A stretch of DNA of 11,168 nt from Zoogloeaceae bacterium (GTDB lineage Bacteria > Pseudomonadota > Gammaproteobacteria > Burkholderiales > Rhodocyclaceae), in the NCBI GenBank assembly GCA_031281985.1, contig JAITEO010000030.1:1-11168 (forward strand). The letters run 5' to 3'. Position numbers and translations under genes: made by a program. Under the pieces are notes generated by a model. That model had not been told where the DNA came from. It made no database searches and worked only from the letters and a program-made list of their open reading frames with translations. Positions 1 to 8,103 of this stretch are shown one piece after another; position 1 is the stretch's first letter; the number at the start of each line of letters is the position of its first letter.

Positions 1-16
1 GGGATTGGCCGCCACG

Positions 17-194
17 CCCCCGGCTGACGCCGGGGGTTATCAAAAGTGCGTCCCTTCGGGACGCTTCCCGTGCGCGGCGGCGCTTCGTCTGGACGGTTTT
101 TCTCCACTTTTCACTGCACCTGACGAAGCGCTGACGCGCACGGGAGGCGTCCCGAAGGGACGCGATTTTGATAACTCCCGGCGTCAGCCGGGGG
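17..194. repeat. Large imperfect palindrome with nested hairpins
   Basis: Arms 17-89 and 122-194 are inverted copies that match at about 67 of 73 positions by eye, around a 32-nt centre (90-121). Each arm carries two smaller palindromes. One is a GC-rich hairpin of the form CCCCCGGC-TGAC-GCCGGGGG (17-36, imperfect partner 175-194). The other is GCGTCCC-TTC-GGGACGC (48-64, partner 147-163). They are joined by a short AT-rich linker (ttatcaaaa). A single half-copy recurs at 10949-10996. I see no coding potential: reading frames crossing it only translate the repeat. This looks like an intergenic repetitive palindrome (REP/BIME-like); the family is not identified. Confidence 0.85.
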
Positions 195-215
195 GAACAT
201 GGCCTCAAGATCAGG

Positions 216-362
216 TAGCCCCAACGGGACGTTACTTCGTGCAGTCGCATCGGCACATGCGTCGTTTCCGGCAGCGCCGCTATCGCAATCGTTTTTTGTA
301 CACGGGCGCAACGCATTGTTTTTTCCCATGCTGCCGCTGCGAGTAACGCCCCGTTGGAGCTA
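216..362 (+). repeat. 147-bp non-coding element with 20-bp terminal inverted repeats (MITE-like), copy 1
   Basis: The ends are TAGCCCCAACGGGACGTTAC (216-235) and the near-perfect inverse at 343-362 (18 of 20 matching). The interior has no convincing gene. A second copy lies in the opposite orientation at 11021-11165, with roughly 90% identity by eye, including a 29-bp exact block around CATCGGCACATGCGTCG. Terminal inverted repeats, short length, no coding capacity and more than one copy fit a miniature inverted-repeat element, or a long REP-type repeat. No clean target-site duplication is visible. The name is inference. Confidence 0.75.
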
Positions 363-379
363 TGTCAGGGGAGGGAGTT
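363..379. repeat. 17-bp direct repeat, left copy
   Basis: TGTCAGGGGAGGGAGTT abuts the end of the 147-bp element. It is repeated exactly at 10773-10789 on the other side of the gene cluster, where it forms half of a perfect hairpin. Here the pairing half is missing. This is a third repeat family shared by both flanks. Confidence 0.7.
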
Positions 380-433
380 GGGCTGCGTCTTGTCGGGGAT
401 GGATTGTCGGCACGCATCCTTTCGTTCGGCAAT

Positions 434-466
434 AAAAAACCGGACGTGTTTTTTCGTCCGGTTTTT
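434..466 (-). terminator. Rho-independent terminator after rplQ
   Basis: A perfect 12-bp stem (435-446 with 455-466, AAAAACCGGACG and its complement) encloses an 8-nt loop. Read on the minus strand it begins about 20 nt after the rplQ stop and ends in a run of T residues. This ends the rpsM-rplQ transcript. Because A and T runs lie on both sides it could also act on plus-strand transcription, but no plus-strand gene is seen next to it. Confidence 0.9.
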
Positions 467-486
467 GGTGTCTGCCACAAAAAAAA

Positions 487-876
487 TCAGGAGGCAGCGG
501 CCTCTTCCGTGGGGGAGGCGGGGCGATCCAGGAGTTCGACGAAGGCCAGCGGCGCGTTGTCGCCGACGCGAAAGCCGCACTTCAAGATACGCAGGTAGCC
601 GCCGGGACGGTTGGCGTAGCGCGGGCCGAAGACCTTGAAAATCTTGAGCACGGCCTCGCGGTCGCGCAGGCGATCAAAGGCCAGGCGATGATGCGCAAGG
701 CTGGGATTCTTGCCCAGGGTAATCAGCGGCTCCACCACCCGGCGCAATTCCTTGGCCTTGGGCAGCGTGGTCTTGATGGCCTCATGCTTGAGCAGCGAGA
801 CCGCCATGTTGCGCAGCATCGCCAGGCGATGGCTGCTGGTGCGGTTGAGTTTTCTTAAACCTAAACGGTGACGCAT
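487..876 (-). CDS. rplQ: 50S ribosomal protein L17
   Basis: L17 binds 23S rRNA in the large subunit near the peptide exit side. The 129-residue product starts with the family signature MRHR followed by KLNRTSSHR (residues 9-17) and AMLRNM. It continues with [15 protein letters not shown] (about 31-45) and VEPLITLGK, all hallmark L17 segments. Its length is close to the 127 residues of the E. coli protein. The ATG at 876 is preceded by AAAGGA about 7 nt upstream. It is the last gene of the alpha operon, 58 nt after rpoA, and is followed by the intrinsic terminator at 434-466. This rpoA-rplQ order is standard in proteobacteria. The identification is secure. Confidence 0.98.
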   Translation of the reverse strand: MRHRLGLRKLNRTSSHRLAMLRNMAVSLLKHEAIKTTLPKAKELRRVVEPLITLGKNPSLAHHRLAFDRLRDREAVLKIFKVFGPRYANRPGGYLRILKCGFRVGDNAPLAFVELLDRPASPTEEAAAS

Positions 877-934
877 GGTTGATTCCTTTCGTTATGCAGG
901 CGTCCCTTTGCCAGGGTGCTTCCAATTCAAAATT

Positions 935-1912
935 TCAGGGGCGTTCCAATCCCGGAGGCGGCCAGTTTTCCAGCTTCATCCCCAGGGTCAGCCCGTGCGT
1001 GGCCAGCACTTCCTTGATTTCATTCAAGGACTTGCGTCCCAGATTCGGCGTCTTCAACAGTTCATTTTCGGTGCGCTGAATCAAATCGCCAATGTAATAG
1101 ATGCTTTCCGCCTTGAGGCAGTTGGCCGAGCGCACCGTCAGTTCCAGATCATCCACCGGACGCAGCAGGATGGGATCCACCTGCACCGGCTTCCTGGATT
1201 CCACGGCAGGCGCGGTGCCTTCCAGATCGGCAAAGACTTCCAGTTGGCTCATCAGGATGCGGGCGGCGGCGCGAATGGCCTCTTCCGGCTGGATGACGCC
1301 ATTGGTTTCGATGTCGACAATCAGCTTGTCCAGGTCGGTGCGCTGTTCCACCCGCGCCGATTCCACGCTGTAGGCCACGCGCTTCACCGGACTGAAGGAC
1401 GCATCCAGCACCAGTTGCCCGATGGGTTTGCCGTCGTTCAGGTTGCGCATGTTGCCGGGACGGTAGCCGCGTCCCTTCTCCACCTTGATCTCCATGGCCA
1501 GCCTGCCGCCAGGTTGCAGATGGGCAACGACGTGTTCCGGGTTGATGATTTCCACATCGTGCGGCAATTCGATGTCGCCCGCGCGAATCACGCCCGCCCC
1601 TTCCTTGCTCAGGGAAAGCAGCACGTCGCTACGGTTGTGCAGCTTGAAGACCACGCCTTTCAGGTTCAAGAGAATATCCACCACATCCTCTTCCACGCCG
1701 TCGATGCTGGAATACTCGTGCAGCACGCCCTCGATGGTCGCTTCGGTCGGCGCGTACCCGTCCATGGAGGAAAGCAGGATACGCCGCAGGGCAAAGCCCA
1801 GGGTATGCCCGAAACCACGCTCGAAGGGTTCCATGACAACTCTGGCTTCCACCGGAGAGACGCTTTGCACATCAATGATGCGTGGTTTCAGAAGAGCATT
1901 GTTGTTTTGCAT
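935..1912 (-). CDS. rpoA: DNA-directed RNA polymerase subunit alpha
   Basis: Alpha dimerises to nucleate assembly of RNA polymerase; its C-terminal domain binds UP elements and activators. The product has 325 residues, near the usual 325-330. The N-terminal domain (about 1-230) carries [20 protein letters not shown] (about 26-45) followed by ILLSSMDG, the dimerisation and assembly region. A flexible linker is followed by a C-terminal domain (about 245-325) with [13 protein letters not shown]. Arg261 there corresponds to E. coli Arg265, the main DNA contact. The conserved ending LENWPP is present. The ATG at 1912 has AAAGGA just upstream. It lies 35 nt after rpsD and 58 nt before rplQ, as in other proteobacterial alpha operons. 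Confidence 0.98.
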   Translation of the reverse strand: MQNNNALLKPRIIDVQSVSPVEARVVMEPFERGFGHTLGFALRRILLSSMDGYAPTEATIEGVLHEYSSIDGVEEDVVDILLNLKGVVFKLHNRSDVLLSLSKEGAGVIRAGDIELPHDVEIINPEHVVAHLQPGGRLAMEIKVEKGRGYRPGNMRNLNDGKPIGQLVLDASFSPVKRVAYSVESARVEQRTDLDKLIVDIETNGVIQPEEAIRAAARILMSQLEVFADLEGTAPAVESRKPVQVDPILLRPVDDLELTVRSANCLKAESIYYIGDLIQRTENELLKTPNLGRKSLNEIKEVLATHGLTLGMKLENWPPPGLERP

Positions 1913-1947
1913 GGACAGTCCTTTTCTTTATCGCCAGATTCATCTGG

Positions 1948-2577
1948 TTACTTCGAATACAGTTCGATGACCAGCCCTTCATTCAGGGTCGGGGAAAGCT
2001 CGGCGCGTTGCGGCATGGCCTTGAACGTGCCCTTGCCTTCCTTCACATCGACGGCAATCCACTCGGGAAAGCCTCTTGATTCGGCAGCCTCCAGCGCCGC
2101 CTTGACGCGCAGATGCCCGCGCGCGCCGTCGGCAAGCGACACCACGTCGCCAGGACGCACCGTGTAGGAGGGAATATTCACGCGCTTGCCATTGACCAGC
2201 ACGCCATTGTGCCGCACCACCTGCCGCGCTTCCGTGCGCGAAGCGCCAAAGCCCATGCGGTAGGCGACGGAATCCAGGCGGGCTTCCAATAACTGCAACA
2301 GGTTTTCGCCCGTCTGGCCTTTCCTGCGTTCCGCCTCGGCAAACGTGCGGCGGAACTGGCCTTCCAGGACGCCATACACGCGGCGGATTTTTTGCTTGGC
2401 GCGCAGATGCACGCCGTAGTCGGAAAGCCGCGCGCCCGACTTCTGGCCGTGCTGACCCGGCGCGTAGGAACGGCGTTCAATCGCGCACTTGTCGGTAAAG
2501 CACTTTTCGCCCTTCAAAAACAGCTTTTCCCCTTCGCGGCGGCATTGGCGGCATTTGGGATCGAGATTACGAGCCAC
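1948..2577 (-). CDS. rpsD: 30S ribosomal protein S4, zinc-binding form, GTG start
   Basis: S4 is a primary binder of the 16S rRNA 5' domain, and in E. coli it represses alpha-operon translation. The 209-residue product has an N-terminal Cys9-X2-Cys12 and Cys26-X4-Cys31, a complete four-cysteine zinc site that E. coli S4 lacks. Next come APGQHGQ and [16 protein letters not shown]. The S4 RNA-binding domain is at about 97-160 ([19 protein letters not shown], then [11 protein letters not shown]). The product ends VIELYSK. The start is GTG at 2575-2577, not ATG. It is supported by an AAGGAG Shine-Dalgarno 8 nt upstream that overlaps the rpsK stop region, and by the conserved N-terminus MARNLDPKC. 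It lies 12 nt after rpsK. Confidence 0.97.
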   Translation of the reverse strand: MARNLDPKCRQCRREGEKLFLKGEKCFTDKCAIERRSYAPGQHGQKSGARLSDYGVHLRAKQKIRRVYGVLEGQFRRTFAEAERRKGQTGENLLQLLEARLDSVAYRMGFGASRTEARQVVRHNGVLVNGKRVNIPSYTVRPGDVVSLADGARGHLRVKAALEAAESRGFPEWIAVDVKEGKGTFKAMPQRAELSPTLNEGLVIELYSK

Positions 2578-2589
2578 GTTCTGTTCTCC

Positions 2590-2979
2590 TTAAATCCGGC
2601 GCTTTTTGGGCGGACGGCAACCATTGTGCGGCACCGGCGTCACATCCGTGATGCCGCTGATCTTCATGCCCAAGGCATTCAGGGCGCGAACGGAAGATTC
2701 GCGTCCGGGGCCTGGCCCCTTGATGCGCACTTCCAGATTCTTCACGCCCAGATCCTGGGCGGCCTTGCCCGCGGCTTCCGCCGCCACCTGCGCGGCAAAC
2801 GGCGTGGATTTGCGCGAACCGCGAAAACCCGCGCCGCCGGAAGTCGCCCAGGAAAGCGCGTTGCCCTGACGGTCGGTAATGGTGATGATGGTGTTGTTGA
2901 AGGAAGCGTGGATGTGGGCAATGCCCTCCGCCACATTCTTCTTGACTTTCTTGCGAACCTTTTGCGTGGTCTTTGCCAT
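2590..2979 (-). CDS. rpsK: 30S ribosomal protein S11
   Basis: S11 sits on the platform of the small subunit and helps shape the mRNA exit (E-site) region. The 129-residue product matches the usual length. It shows a lysine-rich N-terminus, then [20 protein letters not shown] (about 19-38), [17 protein letters not shown], and [14 protein letters not shown] (about 87-100). It ends with the S11 signature [19 protein letters not shown]. The gene follows rpsM by 13 nt and precedes rpsD by 12 nt, the canonical order S13-S11-S4. No oddities are seen. Confidence 0.98.
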   Translation of the reverse strand: MAKTTQKVRKKVKKNVAEGIAHIHASFNNTIITITDRQGNALSWATSGGAGFRGSRKSTPFAAQVAAEAAGKAAQDLGVKNLEVRIKGPGPGRESSVRALNALGMKISGITDVTPVPHNGCRPPKKRRI

Positions 2980-2992
2980 GACAAATCAATCC

Positions 2993-3358
2993 TTATTTCT
3001 TTTTACCGGCGATGGCCTTGCGCGGTCCCTTGCGGGTGCGCGCGTTGGTGCGCGTCCGCTGACCGCGGCAGGGCAAGCCCTTGCGATGGCGCAGGCCGCG
3101 ATAACAGCCCAGATCCATCAGGCGCTTGACGTTCATGGTGACTTCGCGCCGCAGGTCGCCCTCGACGGCAAACTTGCCCACTTCGTCGCGCAGCTTTTCC
3201 ATGTCCGCGTCCGACAAATCCTTGATTTTGGTTGAACGAACCACGCCAGCCGCATCGCATATTTTCTGCGCGCGCGGACGGCCAATGCCATAAATGGCGG
3301 TCAGCGCGATTTCCGCATGCTGATGATTCGGAATGTTTACCCCTGCAATACGGGCCAT
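2993..3358 (-). CDS. rpsM: 30S ribosomal protein S13
   Basis: S13 forms subunit bridges in the head of the 30S and its basic tail reaches the P-site tRNA. The 121-residue product begins [19 protein letters not shown]. It carries the helix-two-turns-helix element [12 protein letters not shown] (about 23-34) and the conserved [17 protein letters not shown] block (about 86-102). It ends in a lysine-rich tail. The ATG at 3358 has GGAG 7 nt upstream. It is the first gene of the classical alpha operon. In E. coli S4 binds a pseudoknot at this start; the 52-nt rpmJ-rpsM spacer here (3359-3410) could hold such a site, but I could not trace it. Confidence 0.98.
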   Translation of the reverse strand: MARIAGVNIPNHQHAEIALTAIYGIGRPRAQKICDAAGVVRSTKIKDLSDADMEKLRDEVGKFAVEGDLRREVTMNVKRLMDLGCYRGLRHRKGLPCRGQRTRTNARTRKGPRKAIAGKKK

Positions 3359-3410
3359 TGCTGCACTCCAACGATGTCAAAATTAATCACGATCCAGTCC
3401 CGGGAACTTT

Positions 3411-3524
3411 TCAGCCCTGGCGCTGTTTGTGGCGCGGATCCTTACAGATGATGCGCACCACGCCCTTGCGGCGGATCACTTTGCAATTCCGGCAAATACA
3501 TTTCACCGAAGGCAATACTTTCAT
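3411..3524 (-). CDS. rpmJ: 50S ribosomal protein L36 (zinc-ribbon form)
   Basis: L36 is the smallest large-subunit protein and binds 23S rRNA through a zinc ribbon. The 37-codon product reads [19 protein letters not shown] onward and ends HKQRQG, the usual length and ending. Zinc ligands Cys11, Cys14, Cys27 and His32 are all present, so this is the C+ form. The start at 3522-3524 is fixed by GAGGAG 8 nt upstream. Its position between infA and rpsM is the betaproteobacterial arrangement; in E. coli, infA lies elsewhere. It is separated from infA by an unusually long 148-bp spacer. Confidence 0.95.
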   Translation of the reverse strand: MKVLPSVKCICRNCKVIRRKGVVRIICKDPRHKQRQG

Positions 3525-3672
3525 GTTTGCAACTCCTCAAAACTGGGTTTTCGGGAAAGCAGCCGTGTTTCCCGTTTCCCCCAGAGGTACATACCGGTTC
3601 GTCAAAAAGCAAATGAATCGTCGAAAAAACAAGGTCTTGTTTCCTGACGACTTCTTGCCGCGTAGAGAATCT
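3525..3672 (-). promoter_or_regulatory. infA-rpmJ spacer with two hairpins
   Basis: This is the longest gap inside the spc-alpha block; nearly all others are 4-58 nt. In transcription order it holds an AT-rich stem with a T run (3624-3642, AAACAAG/CTTGTTT), which resembles a weak terminator. A GC-containing hairpin follows (3552-3574, stem CGGGAAA/TTTCCCG, 9-nt loop), about 15 nt before the rpmJ Shine-Dalgarno. No good sigma70 promoter is visible. It may mark the boundary between two transcription units or an attenuator; this is inference. Confidence 0.45.
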
Positions 3673-3891
3673 TCATTTGACGCGGAAAATGATGCGTCCG
3701 CGCGATAAATCGTAAGGCGTCATGGCAACCGTCACCTTGTCGCCGGTCTGGATGCGGATATAGTGCATGCGCATCTTCCCGGAAATGGTGGCGTGCACCT
3801 CGTGCCCGTTTTCCAGCCGTACCCGGAACGTGGCATTGGGCAGGTTTTCCAGCACTTCGCCCTGTAGTTCTATCGTGTCTTCTTTTGCCAT
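3673..3891 (-). CDS. infA: Translation initiation factor IF-1
   Basis: IF-1 is an OB-fold protein that binds the 30S A site during initiation and cooperates with IF-2 and IF-3. The 72-residue product has the usual length and shows [19 protein letters not shown] at the start. It continues with [20 protein letters not shown] (about 22-41) and the ending [18 protein letters not shown]. The gene starts 5 nt after the secY stop. Gene order secY-infA-rpmJ-rpsM is typical of betaproteobacteria. It is probably translated from the spc transcript. Confidence 0.98.
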   Translation of the reverse strand: MAKEDTIELQGEVLENLPNATFRVRLENGHEVHATISGKMRMHYIRIQTGDKVTVAMTPYDLSRGRIIFRVK

Positions 3892-3896
3892 TTTGC

Positions 3897-5255
3897 CTAC
3901 CGCAACAAAGGCGCGCCGCCCTTGAAATTCGCTTTCTTCAGGAGGCTTTCATACTGGTGCGACATGATATAGGCCGAAATCTGCGACATGAAGTCCATGG
4001 TCACGACCACGATGATCAGCAAGGAGGTGCCGCCGAAATAAAACGGCACCTGCCATTTCAGTTTCAGGAACTCCGGCAACAGACAGACCGCGGTGATATA
4101 TACCGCGCCCATCATGGTCAGGCGCATCAGGATCTTGTCTACGAAACGCGCCGTCTGCTCGCCGGGACGAATGCCGGGGATGACGCCGCCGCTCTTTTTC
4201 AGATTGTCCGCCGTATCCTTGGAATTGAATACCAGCGCCGTATAGAAGAAACAGAAAAAGATGATCGCCGCCGCATAGAGAAACACATAAATCGGCTCTC
4301 CGGGCACCAGCTTCGCCGCCACATCGCGCATGCCGGACTTGATGAAATTGATGAACGCATACGCGGATTCGCCGGAACCGAACCAGGAGGCCAGCGTCGC
4401 CGGAAACAGGATGATGCTGGAAGCAAAAATGGGCGGGATGACGCCGGACATGTTGAGCTTCAACGGCAGATGCGAGGACTGGCCGCCATACATGCGGTTG
4501 CCGACCTGGCGTTTCATGTAATTGACCAGAATCTTGCGCTGGCCGCGCTCGACAAAGACCACGAAGGCCGTCACCGCCACCACCAAGAGACAGATGAAAA
4601 TTCCCGCCAGCGGATGGATGGCGTTGTTGCGCACCAGTTCCAGCATCCCGGCAATGGCGGCGGGCAGGCCGGAGGCAATGCCCGCGAAAATGATCAGCGA
4701 AATGCCGTTGCCCAGGCCGCGCTCGGTAATCTGCTCGCCCAGCCACATCAGGAACATGGTGCCGGTCATCAGGGTGAGCACCGTGGTCAGGCGAAACAGC
4801 GGGCCGGGGTCATAGACCAGATCCGCCTGCGCTTCCAGCATGACGGCAATCGCCATCCCCTGGGCAAAGGCCAGCACCAGCGTGCCGTAACGGGTGTATT
4901 GGGTAATCTTGCGCCTTCCGGCCTCGCCCTCTTTTTTCAGGGCTTCCAGTTGCGGAATGGCAACCGTCATCAACTGCATGATGATGGAAGCGGAAATATA
5001 GGGCATGATGCCCAGCGCGAAAATGGTGAACCGCTGGATGGCGCCGCCGGAGAACATGTCCAGCATGCCCAGGATGCCGCCCTGCTGCGATTGGAACAGC
5101 TTCGCCAGCACCGCGGGATCGATGCCCGGAACGGGAATGTGCGTGCCGACGCGATACACCACCATCGCGCCCAGAAGAAACAACAGACGCCGCCGCAGGT
5201 CGCCAAACTTCCCGCTGGAAACCATGTTCATGATTCCGGATTTATCTGTTGTCAT
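3897..5255 (-). CDS. secY: Protein translocase subunit SecY
   Basis: SecY is the channel of the SecYEG translocon in the inner membrane and passes unfolded proteins from SecA or the ribosome. The product has 452 residues (family about 430-450) and shows the expected ten hydrophobic segments. Recognisable blocks are [20 protein letters not shown] with [12 protein letters not shown] after it (about 16-47) and [20 protein letters not shown], the plug region (about 61-80). Also visible are [13 protein letters not shown], the [13 protein letters not shown] block (about 178-190) and VEIGQRKI-like [16 protein letters not shown]. The long cytoplasmic loop 5 region has [11 protein letters not shown]. 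The start at 5255 lies 18 nt after the rplO stop; its Shine-Dalgarno is weak. It is the last membrane component of the spc operon and is co-transcribed with ribosomal proteins, as in E. coli. Confidence 0.98.
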   Translation of the reverse strand: MTTDKSGIMNMVSSGKFGDLRRRLLFLLGAMVVYRVGTHIPVPGIDPAVLAKLFQSQQGGILGMLDMFSGGAIQRFTIFALGIMPYISASIIMQLMTVAIPQLEALKKEGEAGRRKITQYTRYGTLVLAFAQGMAIAVMLEAQADLVYDPGPLFRLTTVLTLMTGTMFLMWLGEQITERGLGNGISLIIFAGIASGLPAAIAGMLELVRNNAIHPLAGIFICLLVVAVTAFVVFVERGQRKILVNYMKRQVGNRMYGGQSSHLPLKLNMSGVIPPIFASSIILFPATLASWFGSGESAYAFINFIKSGMRDVAAKLVPGEPIYVFLYAAAIIFFCFFYTALVFNSKDTADNLKKSGGVIPGIRPGEQTARFVDKILMRLTMMGAVYITAVCLLPEFLKLKWQVPFYFGGTSLLIIVVVTMDFMSQISAYIMSHQYESLLKKANFKGGAPLLR

Positions 5256-5273
5256 ATCACGCCCGATTCCGCA

Positions 5274-5708
5274 TCATTCGGCCACGCTACCGCCAGCCGC
5301 CTCGATTGCCGCTTTCGCGCCCTTGGTTGCGCCAATGCCTTTCAGGATCATCCTGCGGTCGATCTTGCCGGAAAGGATGACCTTGGCCGACAGCGCATCG
5401 CCCGCGATCAGCCCCGCCTGTTTCAGGGTCAGCAGATCCACGTCATCCACGGGCAGCGCGTTCAGTTCGTGCAGACGCACTTCCACGTTCCGGGCGCGGG
5501 TGAGCGAAAAGAAGCCGCGCTTGGGCAAGCGCCGATAGATGGGCATTTGCCCGCCTTCGAAACCAACCTTGTGGAAACCGCCCGCGCGGGACTTCTGTCC
5601 CTTGTGACCGCGACCGGCGGTCTTGCCCAGGCCGGAGCCAATGCCGCGTCCCACGCGGCGCGCGGCGCGCTTTGCGCCCGCGGCGGGCTTGATGGTATTC
5701 AAGCGCAT
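5274..5708 (-). CDS. rplO: 50S ribosomal protein L15
   Basis: L15 is a late-assembly 23S rRNA-binding protein with an extended basic N-terminus. The 144-residue product matches the E. coli length. It begins [20 protein letters not shown] and continues [25 protein letters not shown], the glycine/arginine-rich extension. Next come [17 protein letters not shown] (about 50-66) and a globular C-terminal half with [17 protein letters not shown]. Start ATG 5708 is preceded by GAGGGG and overlaps the region of the rpmD stop (4-nt gap). It precedes secY as in nearly all bacteria. Confidence 0.98.
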   Translation of the reverse strand: MRLNTIKPAAGAKRAARRVGRGIGSGLGKTAGRGHKGQKSRAGGFHKVGFEGGQMPIYRRLPKRGFFSLTRARNVEVRLHELNALPVDDVDLLTLKQAGLIAGDALSAKVILSGKIDRRMILKGIGATKGAKAAIEAAGGSVAE

Positions 5709-5712
5709 TCGA

Positions 5713-5895
5713 TTACCCCTCGTGCTTCAAAAGATAGGAAACTTTCTGGATCATGCCGCGTACCGCCGGCGTATCCTCGAGTTCCACCGTATGATTCAGT
5801 TTGCGCAGCCCCAGGCCGCGCACCGTGGCGCGATGCGATTCCTTGGTGCCAATCACGCTCTTGACCAGCGTCACCTTGAGAGTTTTTTCAGCCAT
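5713..5895 (-). CDS. rpmD: 50S ribosomal protein L30
   Basis: L30 is a small 23S rRNA-binding protein absent from some bacterial groups. Starting at the ATG at 5893-5895 gives 60 residues, the usual length, beginning [16 protein letters not shown]. It continues with the signature [20 protein letters not shown] (about 19-38) and ends [13 protein letters not shown] three codons upstream would add three residues and overlap the rpsE stop; the ATG is preferred by family length and start quality. The gap to rpsE is 5 nt. Order rpsE-rpmD-rplO is canonical. Confidence 0.97.
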   Translation of the reverse strand: MAEKTLKVTLVKSVIGTKESHRATVRGLGLRKLNHTVELEDTPAVRGMIQKVSYLLKHEG

Positions 5896-5900
5896 GTTCT

Positions 5901-6425
5901 TCAACCCAGAATATCTTCGACGCGCTTGCCCCGCTTGGCGGCGATCTCGGCAGGCGTGTTCATGCGCGACAAACCGTTCAGCGTGGCGCGCACGATGTTG
6001 TAGGGATTGGTGGAACCATGCGCCTTGGCCACCACATTGGCGATGCCGACCACCTCGAAGACCGCGCGCATGGCGCCGCCCGCGATGATGCCCGTGCCAT
6101 CCGGCGCGGGCTGGATCATGACTTCGGTCGCGCCGTGCTTGCCGGTGACGGTATGATGCAGGGTGCCGTTCTTGAGGCTGACCTTGAACATCTTGCGCCG
6201 CGCCTCTTCCATGGCTTTTTGCACGGCAACCGGCACTTCGCGGGACTTGCCCTTGCCCATGCCGATGCCGCCGTCGCCGTCGCCCACCACGGTGAGCGCC
6301 GCGAAGCCGAGAATCCGCCCGCCCTTCACCACCTTGGTGACGCGATTGACGGAGACCATCTTTTCCCGCAGACCGTCGTCGCGCTCTTCCGCCTGTTGAA
6401 CTTTCTTGCTATTCGCTTTCGCCAT
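5901..6425 (-). CDS. rpsE: 30S ribosomal protein S5
   Basis: S5 lines the mRNA entry channel and contributes to decoding fidelity. In E. coli, changes in its N-terminal loop confer spectinomycin resistance. The 174-residue product has the dsRBD-like domain with [20 protein letters not shown] (about 20-39) and [20 protein letters not shown] (about 41-60). The C-terminal domain has [17 protein letters not shown] and [18 protein letters not shown]. The start at 6425 has ACGAGGT upstream. A 39-nt gap separates it from rplR, slightly longer than neighbouring gaps. Confidence 0.98.
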   Translation of the reverse strand: MAKANSKKVQQAEERDDGLREKMVSVNRVTKVVKGGRILGFAALTVVGDGDGGIGMGKGKSREVPVAVQKAMEEARRKMFKVSLKNGTLHHTVTGKHGATEVMIQPAPDGTGIIAGGAMRAVFEVVGIANVVAKAHGSTNPYNIVRATLNGLSRMNTPAEIAAKRGKRVEDILG

Positions 6426-6464
6426 TTTTTACCTCGTCCTTGTCCCTTGTCTCGTCGCCGGGCA

Positions 6465-6821
6465 TCAGAATTTGAGACCGTTTTCCCGCGCGGCCTCGGC
6501 CAGCGCCTGGACGCGGCCATGATATTGAAAGCCGGAGCGATCGAAGGCCACCGTTTCCACGCCAGCGGCACGGGCGCGTTCGGCAATCAATTTGCCGACG
6601 ACACTGGCCGCCGCCCGGTTGCCGCCATTGGGCTGGGTTTTCTTGACCTCCGCTTCCAGCGTGGAAGCCGCCGCCAGCACCTTGCCGCCGCAAGGACTGA
6701 TGACCTGGGCGTAAATGTGCGCATTCGTGCGATTCACGCACAGGCGCACCGCCTTCAATTCGGCAATCTTGGCTCTGGATCTGCGGGCGCGGCGCAAACG
6801 CGCCTGTTTCTTGTCAAGCAT
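6465..6821 (-). CDS. rplR: 50S ribosomal protein L18
   Basis: L18 binds 5S rRNA with L5 and L25 and anchors it in the central protuberance. The 118-residue product (E. coli 117) shows the basic N-terminus [19 protein letters not shown]. It continues with [15 protein letters not shown] (about 27-41), the [17 protein letters not shown] helix, and the ending [20 protein letters not shown] then ARENGLKF. That ending is the L18 hallmark. The start at 6821 has a TAAGGTG Shine-Dalgarno that contains the rplF stop codon, which suggests translational coupling. Confidence 0.98.
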   Translation of the reverse strand: MLDKKQARLRRARRSRAKIAELKAVRLCVNRTNAHIYAQVISPCGGKVLAAASTLEAEVKKTQPNGGNRAAASVVGKLIAERARAAGVETVAFDRSGFQYHGRVQALAEAARENGLKF

Positions 6822-6829
6822 AATGCACC

Positions 6830-7363
6830 TTACTTTTTCTTGGTTTCCTTGAGAACAACCACTTCGTCAACATAGCGCACGCCCTTGCCCTTGTAGGGTT
6901 CCGGACTGCGATACGCGCGAACCTCGGCGGCCACCTGCCCCACCTGCTGCTTATCCACGCCACGGATGACGATTTCGGTCTGCGACGGCGTTTCCACCTT
7001 CACGCCCGCCGGCATCTTGTGCGCCACCGGATGCGAGAAACCCAGCGTCAGGTTGACCACGTCTCCCTGCGCCTGCGCCCGGTAGCCCACGCCGACCAGC
7101 GTGAGCTTCTTCTCGAAGCCCTTGGAGACGCCCGTCACCATGTTGTTCAGATTGGCGCGCAGGGTGCCCCACATCGCCGAGGCGTTTTCCACGCCGCCGA
7201 CGCGGGCGCAAACCACCTTCCCGCCTTCAACCTTGACCTCGACCGCTGGATGCGCCGCTATTTTCAGCGTTCCCAGCGGCCCCTTGACGGTGATTTCCGC
7301 CGCATCGACGCTTGCCTCGACGCCCGCGGGCAGGATTATCGGATTCTTGCCAATTCGCGACAT
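6830..7363 (-). CDS. rplF: 50S ribosomal protein L6
   Basis: L6 lies near the base of the L7/L12 stalk and contacts the sarcin-ricin region of 23S rRNA. From the ATG at 7361-7363 the product is 177 residues (E. coli 177), starting [18 protein letters not shown]. An in-frame upstream start would add 15 residues and overlap rpsH. The chosen start has an AAGGAAG Shine-Dalgarno and the family N-terminus. Two repeated L6 folds follow. Conserved pieces are [20 protein letters not shown] (about 71-90), GFSHPV and the C-terminal signature [13 protein letters not shown]. It lies 10 nt after rpsH. Confidence 0.97.
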   Translation of the reverse strand: MSRIGKNPIILPAGVEASVDAAEITVKGPLGTLKIAAHPAVEVKVEGGKVVCARVGGVENASAMWGTLRANLNNMVTGVSKGFEKKLTLVGVGYRAQAQGDVVNLTLGFSHPVAHKMPAGVKVETPSQTEIVIRGVDKQQVGQVAAEVRAYRSPEPYKGKGVRYVDEVVVLKETKKK

Positions 7364-7373
7364 CTTTTCTTCC

Positions 7374-7772
7374 TTACGCCACAATGCAAAGCACTTCGCC
7401 GCCCACATGGGTCGCGCGCGCCTTGCGGTCCGTCATCACACCCTTCGGGGTGGATACGATGGCAATTCCCAGGCCATTCATGACACGGGGAATATCGCCG
7501 GATCCCTTGTAGATACGCAGCCCCGGTTTGGAGACCCGTTCGATCTTCTCGATAACCGGCCGGCCTGCGTAGTATTTCAGGGCAATTTCCAGGGTGGACT
7601 TGTTGCCCGCGGCGGACTTGACCGCGTAATCCTCGACATAGCCCTCTTCTTTCAGCACAGCGGCAATTGCCGTCTTCAGTTTGGAAGACGGCATCGCCAC
7701 GGCGGATTTTTCCGCCATCTGGGCATTGCGAATGCGGGTCAACATATCCGCGATCGGATCGCTCATCGCCAT
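7374..7772 (-). CDS. rpsH: 30S ribosomal protein S8
   Basis: S8 is a primary 16S rRNA binder of the central domain. In E. coli it is the translational repressor of the spc operon. The 132-residue product begins [20 protein letters not shown] and ends with [19 protein letters not shown], the strong S8 signature. The ATG at 7770-7772 is taken as start because AAGGAGA lies 8 nt upstream; the ATG two codons later is the alternative (130 residues). It sits 18 nt after rpsN. The expected target of S8 autoregulation, near the rplX-rplE junction in E. coli, was not recognised here by eye. Confidence 0.97.
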   Translation of the reverse strand: MAMSDPIADMLTRIRNAQMAEKSAVAMPSSKLKTAIAAVLKEEGYVEDYAVKSAAGNKSTLEIALKYYAGRPVIEKIERVSKPGLRIYKGSGDIPRVMNGLGIAIVSTPKGVMTDRKARATHVGGEVLCIVA

Positions 7773-7790
7773 ATTTCTATTCTCCTTGGC

Positions 7791-8096
7791 TTACCAGCTT
7801 GCCTTGACAACACCCGGAATCTGACCATCGAAGGCCAGTTCGCGGATCTTGTTGCGACACATGCCGAACTTGCGGAACACGCCACGCGGGCGTCCCGTGA
7901 GCTGGCAACGATTACGCAGCCGGGAAGGGCTGGCGTTCCGGGGAAGTTGCTGTAGTTGCAAACGTGCCGCATAACGCTCGGCGTCGGAAAGACCGGCGTC
8001 CTGGATAACGGTCATGAGCGCCGCGCGCTTCTTCGCGAATTTCGCCACCAGGGCGCGGCGCTTTTCTTCGCGGTTGATCAGGGCTAGTTTTGCCAT
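7791..8096 (-). CDS. rpsN: 30S ribosomal protein S14 (zinc-free long form)
   Basis: S14 helps assemble the 30S head. The 101-residue product is the long proteobacterial type, lacking the paired CxxC motifs of the short zinc-binding form. Visible segments are [16 protein letters not shown] at the start, [20 protein letters not shown] (about 48-67) and [20 protein letters not shown] (about 68-87). It ends PGVVKASW. It lies 7 nt after rplE. It contrasts with S4 and L36 in this cluster, which both keep zinc sites. Confidence 0.98.
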   Translation of the reverse strand: MAKLALINREEKRRALVAKFAKKRAALMTVIQDAGLSDAERYAARLQLQQLPRNASPSRLRNRCQLTGRPRGVFRKFGMCRNKIRELAFDGQIPGVVKASW

Positions 8097-8103
8097 CCTG
8101 GCC

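Noticed and set aside
875..2167. Long plus-strand open frame (430 codons) opposite rpoA/rpsD
   Set aside because: It is antisense to two certain genes, has no recognisable domain, and its His/Gln-rich composition is typical of a shadow frame in GC-rich DNA.
3359..3410. S4-binding pseudoknot before rpsM
   Set aside because: The position is right, but no convincing pseudoknot pairing could be traced in the 52-nt spacer.
3590..3625. Possible sigma70 promoter for rpmJ/alpha operon in the infA-rpmJ spacer (TTCATT, 18 nt, TATGTA)
   Set aside because: Each hexamer matches the consensus at only about 3 of 6 positions; too weak to call.
3885..5864. 659-codon plus-strand open frame opposite secY and rplO
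   Set aside because: It is a shadow of secY/rplO on the other strand; its His/Arg/Gln-rich composition does not resemble a folded protein.
7364..7408. Upstream start for rplF adding 15 residues
   Set aside because: It would overlap rpsH. The internal ATG has a good Shine-Dalgarno and the conserved L6 N-terminus.
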